10,990 bases of DNA from an uncultured Desulfobacterales bacterium (GTDB lineage Bacteria > Desulfobacterota > Desulfobacteria > Desulfobacterales > G020354645): the NCBI GenBank assembly GCA_947259865.1, contig CAMYNZ010000090.1, positions 1-10,990 on the forward strand, given 5' to 3'. Numbering within the stretch: the stretch's first letter is position 1; every line of letters starts with the position of its first letter. Position numbers and translations under genes: made by a program. Positions 7,903 to 10,990 of this stretch are shown piece by piece. The notes under the pieces are model-generated. The model did no database searches and was not told the DNA's origin. It worked only from the letters and a program-made list of their open reading frames with translations.

Positions 7903-8202
7903 ATGGTAGATAAAATAAATTCTCAAAATACCTGGCGTCAGATCACCTCTCCAAGCCGAGTCAAGAAAGTCAAACCACGACCCGACTATAACCGGGACAA
8001 GCGTTCTAATCAAAACGGATCCAAGGGCGGCATCAAGAAAGATCGGCGGTCCGGGAAACAGCCAAATCGTGATTCGCCAAATGGCGATGCTCTCGATGAT
8101 ATCGAAAAAAAAGCGGCTGCCGACCTCGACCAGGTCGGGGTTGACGAGCAAAAGAACCGCAATGGCAGGACTCACGGAAAGTTAATAGATATCGTTGTTT
8201 AA
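7903..8202 (+). CDS. Small basic protein of unknown function, flagellar locus
   Basis: I do not recognise this 99-residue product. It is very polar and rich in Lys, Arg, Asn, Asp and Gly, with no membrane segment, no signal peptide and no Cys. The amino half is strongly basic and probably disordered; an acidic and Ala-rich stretch (DALDDIEKKAAADLDQ, about residues 62-77) could be a short helix; and the tail is GKLIDIVV, whose hydrophobic end may bind a partner. The ribosome site is weak (AGAGCGG, about 14 bases upstream). It lies 19 bases after fliA and 31 bases before the following membrane gene, so it is probably cotranscribed. The position suggests a flagellar accessory role; no function can be assigned from sequence. 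Confidence 0.7.
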   Translation: MVDKINSQNTWRQITSPSRVKKVKPRPDYNRDKRSNQNGSKGGIKKDRRSGKQPNRDSPNGDALDDIEKKAAADLDQVGVDEQKNRNGRTHGKLIDIVV

Positions 8203-8233
8203 CGGTTGCATCTTTTTATCGCGAGAATGTTAC

Positions 8234-8734
8234 ATGGCTTTTTACAGTACCATAGATTTAGCAACGGCGTTGGATGTTGCCGGAATCCTGCTTTGCTGTC
8301 TCATTATCATATACTTATTTTACAATAAAATTAAATACCGCAGATTCCTCAACGATGCTCCCATAACCGGCCGCGGCCCTGACGTCAAGGCGGATATTAA
8401 CTATAAAATGGTCAAACAGCAGGCAGAAAGAATATTGTATCTGGTTTCCGGCACATTGGCCAGCGAGCTTATGATTTTAAAAGAGATGACCACCGCTGAA
8501 GGGGCTATGTCCGATGCAACCCGAAGGCCGGTAAAGGGATCCGGGTCGAGCCCGGAAAGCGATACCCCATGCGACCTGCTGGGAACAGTCCCGGTTGGTT
8601 GTGAGCCTGACCCCTATGTCGAAGTCACCCAATTGTCCCGGGACGGTCTCAGCCCGCAACAAATTGCCGAAAAGATAAAGCTACCCCTGGGTGAGATTGA
8701 ACTGTTGTTAAAGCTATATGGGGATCGGTTGTAA
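8234..8734 (+). CDS. One-pass membrane protein with DUF2802-like C-terminus
   Basis: The product has 166 residues from this ATG. An amino-terminal membrane segment (about residues 11-31, VAGILLCCLIIIYLF) is followed by a basic stop (NKIKYRR). Next come a helical segment (YKMVKQQAERILYLVSGTLA), a variable linker, and a carboxyl segment YVEVTQLSRDGLSPQQIAEK...GEIELLLKL. That last part resembles DUF2802 proteins often found near flagellar and chemotaxis genes, and has a helix-turn-helix-like form; the domain name is from memory. A longer reading from a TTG at 8195 overlaps the previous gene and adds residues before the membrane segment, so the ATG with a nearby GAGA was preferred. It probably sits in the inner membrane with the tail in the cytoplasm. 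Its function is unknown. Confidence 0.75.
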   Translation: MAFYSTIDLATALDVAGILLCCLIIIYLFYNKIKYRRFLNDAPITGRGPDVKADINYKMVKQQAERILYLVSGTLASELMILKEMTTAEGAMSDATRRPVKGSGSSPESDTPCDLLGTVPVGCEPDPYVEVTQLSRDGLSPQQIAEKIKLPLGEIELLLKLYGDRL

Positions 8735-8752
8735 ATATACTGGCCCATCCTC

Positions 8753-8800
8753 AAAAAAGCCGCGGGTAATATTTAAAAGATCCGTTTTAACCTGAGCGGC
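8753..8800 (-). terminator. Inverted repeat resembling an intrinsic terminator for the minus strand
   Basis: On the + strand GCCGC (8759-8763) pairs with GCGGC (8796-8800), GG (8764-8765) with CC (8791-8792), and TTAAAA (8773-8778) with TTTTAA (8785-8790) around a GATCCG loop, leaving unpaired internal bases. The AAAAAA at 8753-8758 becomes a T tract after the stem when read on the minus strand. On the + strand the stem is followed by AAATATA, so it is a poor terminator in the gene direction. No minus-strand gene is seen in the window, so the function is uncertain. Confidence 0.4.
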
Positions 8801-8845
8801 AAATATATCACGACCGGCAATTTTTACCGGCTGCAGATCAACTTT

Positions 8846-8855
8846 CTCAGCTGAG
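8846..8855. promoter_or_regulatory. 10-bp palindrome, possible operator
   Basis: CTCAGCTGAG is a perfect palindrome, flanked by TCAAC on both sides (8838-8842 and 8858-8862). It has no loop, so a protein-binding site is more likely than a hairpin. It lies about 155 bases before the predicted flgF transcription start, a normal distance for a sigma-54 activator site. The binding factor is unknown. Confidence 0.3.
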
Positions 8856-8858
8856 GGT

Positions 8859-8888
8859 CAACGGTTGCAATAGTGCTGACTTCATCGG
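8859..8888 (+). repeat. Copy 2 of the block shared with the fliA leader
   Basis: CAACGGT (8859-8865), AATAG (8869-8873) and GTGCTGACTTCATCGG (8873-8888) match blocks at 7053-7107 in the same order. The final 14 bases GCTGACTTCATCGG are identical. This copy lies 118-147 bases upstream of the predicted flgF transcription start, in the range used by bacterial enhancer-binding proteins. An activator-site role is inference. Confidence 0.5.
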
Positions 8889-8979
8889 TAATGCTCTAGA
8901 TATCAGGTATTTCAACGCATTGAGAGATTGGCTCGATCGCCGGTGTATTAAAGGACCCGGTGTTAGGATTCTCGTGCCT

Positions 8980-8995
8980 TGGTATGTCTCTTGCA
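8980..8995 (+). promoter_or_regulatory. Sigma-54 (RpoN) promoter for flgF-flgG-flgA
   Basis: TGGTATGTCTCTTGCA matches the -24/-12 consensus TGGCACG-N4-TTGCW with GG at 8981-8982, GC at 8993-8994 and exact 12-base phasing. The deviations are T for C at 8983 and T for C at 8985. Transcription would begin near 9006, giving a leader of about 77 bases before flgF. Rod genes are commonly RpoN-dependent in proteobacteria with hierarchical flagellar control, which supports the call. Confidence 0.8.
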
Positions 8996-9069
8996 TAATT
9001 TTGCTGAGGAAAAGTTATCTCCACGGACTTTTCTCTTTTCAGTCTCTAAAAAATCGACAACTCTTTATG

Positions 9070-9075
9070 AGGAGG
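9070..9075 (+). promoter_or_regulatory. Strong ribosome binding site of flgF
   Basis: AGGAGG, within GAGGAGGT, lies seven bases before the ATG at 9083. It is a near-perfect anti-Shine-Dalgarno match and fixes the flgF start. It is much stronger than the sites of the export-gate genes fliR and flhA, fitting the higher copy number of rod proteins. Confidence 0.9.
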
Positions 9076-9082
9076 TTCGGTA

Positions 9083-9838
9083 ATGTACGGTGCAATATAC
9101 ACGGCTGCTTCCGGGGCCCTGGCCCAGGAGAAGCGGTTGACGGTTTTAGCCAATAATATTTCCAATATTAATACAGCCGGCTTTAAAAAAGATATCAGTG
9201 TCTTCAAGGTGCTGGATGCAAATGGGGATACGACGGTGAATCCGATAGCCGAAGGCAATTCGCCCGTAGAGGCCAATGCGCCGCTTTATCTGCAATACAG
9301 AACCGCAACCGATTTTTCTCCGGGGCCTGTAAAAAAAACCGATAATCCCTTTGATCTGGCTCAAGAAGGTAATGGTTTTTTTTGTGTCCAGACCCCGGAA
9401 GGCATGCGCTATACCCGCAATGGGCATTTTACGCTGGATCCCCAGGGCCTGCTTGTAACCCGGGACGGCTATACTGTTATTGGCGACGGCGGCGAGATCA
9501 GCATTGACGGTCAAAATTTTGCCGTTGACATACAGGGAAACATATCCGTGGATGGTGCCCAGGTCGATAAACTTCGGGTGGTCGAATTTGCGGATCCGCT
9601 GGTTTTAAAAAAAGTAGGCGATACGTTATTTGCAACCACGGACCCGGATGCGATTCCGGACAGTCCCGAACTGATTAAAGTCAGGCAGGGTTATTTAGAA
9701 CTGTCCAATGTCGATCCGGTGCGAATGATGACTGAAATGATCGAAGTATTGCGCGGCTATGAAAGTTATCAGAAAGCAATTCGAGCGTTGGATGATGCCA
9801 GCGCCAAGAGCATAAATGAGGTTGGCTTGGTGGCCTGA
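9083..9838 (+). CDS. flgF: Flagellar proximal rod protein FlgF
   Basis: FlgF is an axial rod protein exported through the flagellar gate and placed below FlgG. The 251-residue product begins with the rod/hook signature ASGALAQEKRLTVLANNISN then NTAGFK (residues 9-35) and ends with the paired helix region VDPVRMMTEMIEVLRGYESYQKAI typical of axial proteins. The middle has GNGFFCVQTPEGMRYTRNG (about residues 97-115), shared with FlgE/FlgF/FlgG. There is no cleavable signal peptide, as expected for a type III substrate. A Cys follows GNGFF, which is uncommon in axial proteins. FlgF rather than a second FlgG is supported by its position before flgG and its MYGAIYTA start. It is the first gene after the sigma-54 promoter. 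Confidence 0.93.
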   Translation: MYGAIYTAASGALAQEKRLTVLANNISNINTAGFKKDISVFKVLDANGDTTVNPIAEGNSPVEANAPLYLQYRTATDFSPGPVKKTDNPFDLAQEGNGFFCVQTPEGMRYTRNGHFTLDPQGLLVTRDGYTVIGDGGEISIDGQNFAVDIQGNISVDGAQVDKLRVVEFADPLVLKKVGDTLFATTDPDAIPDSPELIKVRQGYLELSNVDPVRMMTEMIEVLRGYESYQKAIRALDDASAKSINEVGLVA

Positions 9839-9907
9839 AGCATTAAGGCCCTGGATATATTGAACCGACGGCGGGCCACTTTAACATCGGCCCTGGAACC
9901 TCATCCA

Positions 9908-9914
9908 AAGGAGG
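9908..9914 (+). promoter_or_regulatory. Strong ribosome binding site of flgG
   Basis: AAGGAGG is a perfect Shine-Dalgarno four bases before the ATG at 9919. The 80-base flgF-flgG spacer holds no clear promoter or terminator, so flgG is probably cotranscribed with flgF and initiates independently and efficiently. Confidence 0.9.
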
Positions 9915-9918
9915 TAAA

Positions 9919-10707
9919 ATGATACGCAGTTTATGGACAGCAGCTTCCGGTATGCAGGCCCAGTCCCTGAACGTTGATGTCATCTCAAACAATCTGGCCA
10001 ATGTGAATACCAGCGGATTCAAACGAAGCAAGGCCGAATTTCAGGATTTATTTTATGATACCCTTCGATCGGCCGGGGTGGCTTCATCAGAGGGCACCCA
10101 GGTACCGGTCGGAATACAGCTGGGTCACGGCACCCGAACCGCTGCAGTGAGTAAAATATTTTCACAGGGAAATATGCAGCAAACCCAAAACAACCTGGAT
10201 CTGGCCCTGGAAGGCAAGGGTTTTTTTCAAGTACTCCAACTCAACGGTCAAATAGCGTACACGCGAGCCGGTGCCTTCAAACTGGATGATGTGGGCCGGA
10301 TGGTCACCGCGGACGGTTTTTTTCTGGAGCCCGAGATCGCGGTCCCCACCGATTCTGTCTCCATTTTCATTGAGATTGATGGAACCGTCTCCGTGCTGCA
10401 GGTGGGTGATAGCGAACCCACTGAAATCGGAACGATTGAACTTGCCAGATTTATCAATCCATCCGGGTTGCAGAGTGTTGGCCGAAACCTGTATCTGCCC
10501 ACCCCGGCATCCGGGGAAGCGCTAACGGGAACAGCCGGCGAAGACGGTTTGGGAACAATTTCTCAGGGATATCTGGAAATGTCAAACGTCAGTGTGGTTG
10601 ATGAAATGGTAAACATGATCACGGCCCAAAGAGCCTATGAGCTTAACAGCAAAGCGGTTCAAGCCGCTGATGAGATGCTTCAGATGGCCAACAACGTTAA
10701 ACGATAA
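9919..10707 (+). CDS. flgG: Flagellar distal rod protein FlgG
   Basis: FlgG forms the distal rod that crosses the periplasm inside the P and L rings. The 262-residue length matches the usual size of about 260. The amino end has [12 protein letters not shown], then [21 protein letters not shown] (residues 4-45). The following stretch [18 protein letters not shown] is the FlgG-specific insertion that stiffens the rod relative to the hook protein. GKGFFQV lies at about residue 98. The carboxyl end ([20 protein letters not shown], then [11 protein letters not shown]) is diagnostic. It is a paralogue of the preceding flgF and lies 80 bases after it. flgA starts within 10 bases of its stop. Confidence 0.97.
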   Translation: MIRSLWTAASGMQAQSLNVDVISNNLANVNTSGFKRSKAEFQDLFYDTLRSAGVASSEGTQVPVGIQLGHGTRTAAVSKIFSQGNMQQTQNNLDLALEGKGFFQVLQLNGQIAYTRAGAFKLDDVGRMVTADGFFLEPEIAVPTDSVSIFIEIDGTVSVLQVGDSEPTEIGTIELARFINPSGLQSVGRNLYLPTPASGEALTGTAGEDGLGTISQGYLEMSNVSVVDEMVNMITAQRAYELNSKAVQAADEMLQMANNVKR

Positions 10708-10715
10708 GGATGATG

Positions 10716-10990
10716 ATGAAGGGTTTGAAACTTTATACTAAAGGATTTCGATTAGTTGGAATGTCTCTATTGTGGCTGGTGCTGATAGGGCTGCAGGCGA
10801 CAATGCCCGCTAACATCCGGGCCGGTGAAACCATAAATATTCGGATTTTTGATACGGTTGAAGTCGAAAACGATCAGGTTCACCTGGCAGACATCGCCGA
10901 CATCAAATGTCAGTCCAGGGAGACAAGCCAAAAAATCGGTGCTTTCATCATCGCAAAAGCACCTTTGCCGGGTAAAACCCGTCGGATCGA
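10716..10990 (+). CDS. flgA: Flagellar P-ring assembly chaperone FlgA (partial, amino part)
   Basis: FlgA is a periplasmic chaperone for P-ring (FlgI) assembly. Only the first 91 complete codons are in the window; the reading frame is open to the edge. Three ATGs in a row in the same frame (10710, 10713, 10716) are possible starts; the third is best spaced from AAGG at 10706-10709. A Sec signal peptide is evident: basic KGLKLYTKGFR, hydrophobic LVGMSLLWLVLIGLQ, and probable cleavage after NIRA. The mature part contains VHLADIADIK and APLPGKTRRI, matching the first SAF-like region of FlgA. It follows flgG directly, the usual order, and is presumably in the same transcription unit. Confidence 0.88.
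   Translation, partial: MKGLKLYTKGFRLVGMSLLWLVLIGLQATMPANIRAGETINIRIFDTVEVENDQVHLADIADIKCQSRETSQKIGAFIIAKAPLPGKTRRI

Larger units (their letters stand above)
8735..9082. other. 348-base non-coding region upstream of flgF
   Basis: No supported gene is found here. In order it holds a large imperfect inverted repeat (8759-8800), two direct CCGG-containing repeats flanking a T-rich stretch (8814-8831), a 10-bp palindrome (8846-8855), a block shared with the fliA leader (8859-8888), a strong sigma-54 promoter candidate (8980-8995), and the flgF ribosome site (9070-9075). The layout fits a regulated promoter region with distant activator sites that opens a new transcription unit, flgF-flgG-flgA. 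Confidence 0.7.

Noticed and set aside
8195..8233. Longer amino end for the DUF2802-like protein from a TTG
   Set aside because: It overlaps the previous gene, uses a rare start and adds residues before a normal membrane segment; the ATG at 8234 fits better.
8814..8831. ACCGGC-T-rich-ACCGGC as a terminator hairpin
   Set aside because: The arms are direct repeats; only the four-base CCGG could pair, which is too weak.
8920..9156. 78-codon open frame overlapping the flgF start
   Set aside because: It runs through the sigma-54 promoter and the flgF ribosome site in another frame, has no ribosome site and no protein-like character.

Overview
The window is one arm of a flagellar biosynthesis locus. 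All recognisable genes lie on the + strand in the order fliQ, fliR, flhB, flhA, flhF, flhG, fliA, a small unknown gene, a DUF2802-like membrane protein, flgF, flgG and the start of flgA. This order, the Gram-negative parts (a FlgG of Gram-negative type and FlgA, the chaperone of the periplasmic P ring), the sigma-54-type promoter before flgF and the moderate GC content suggest a Desulfobacterota (deltaproteobacterial) bacterium. That assignment rests on gene order and remembered protein style, not on a database search.

Region 1 (115-4637) encodes the membrane core of the flagellar type III export gate: FliQ, FliR, FlhB and FlhA. Region 2 (4627-7883) encodes the placement and control module: the SRP-type GTPase FlhF, the MinD-like ATPase FlhG, and the flagellar sigma factor FliA. 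flhA and flhF overlap by 11 bases. Region 3 (7903-8734) holds two poorly characterised genes, a small basic protein and a one-pass membrane protein with a C-terminal segment like DUF2802. Region 4 (8735-9082) is a 348-base non-coding stretch with a strong sigma-54 promoter candidate, a palindrome, a large inverted repeat, and a block similar to the leader of fliA. Region 5 (9083-10990) encodes the distal rod proteins FlgF and FlgG and the first part of FlgA.

Together the genes build the export gate (FliQ/FliR/FlhB/FlhA), place and count flagella (FlhF/FlhG), switch on late genes (FliA), and build the rod and P ring (FlgF/FlgG/FlgA).

Most of this is standard. The unusual points are: a C-terminal Ada-type metal-binding domain fused to FlhF; altered G motifs in FlhF, together with an FlhG that lacks the usual FlhF-activating N-terminal motif; an NPTQ instead of NPTH autocleavage site in FlhB; and structured non-coding gaps before flhA, fliA and flgF. 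I see no mobile element, CRISPR array, tRNA or rRNA.
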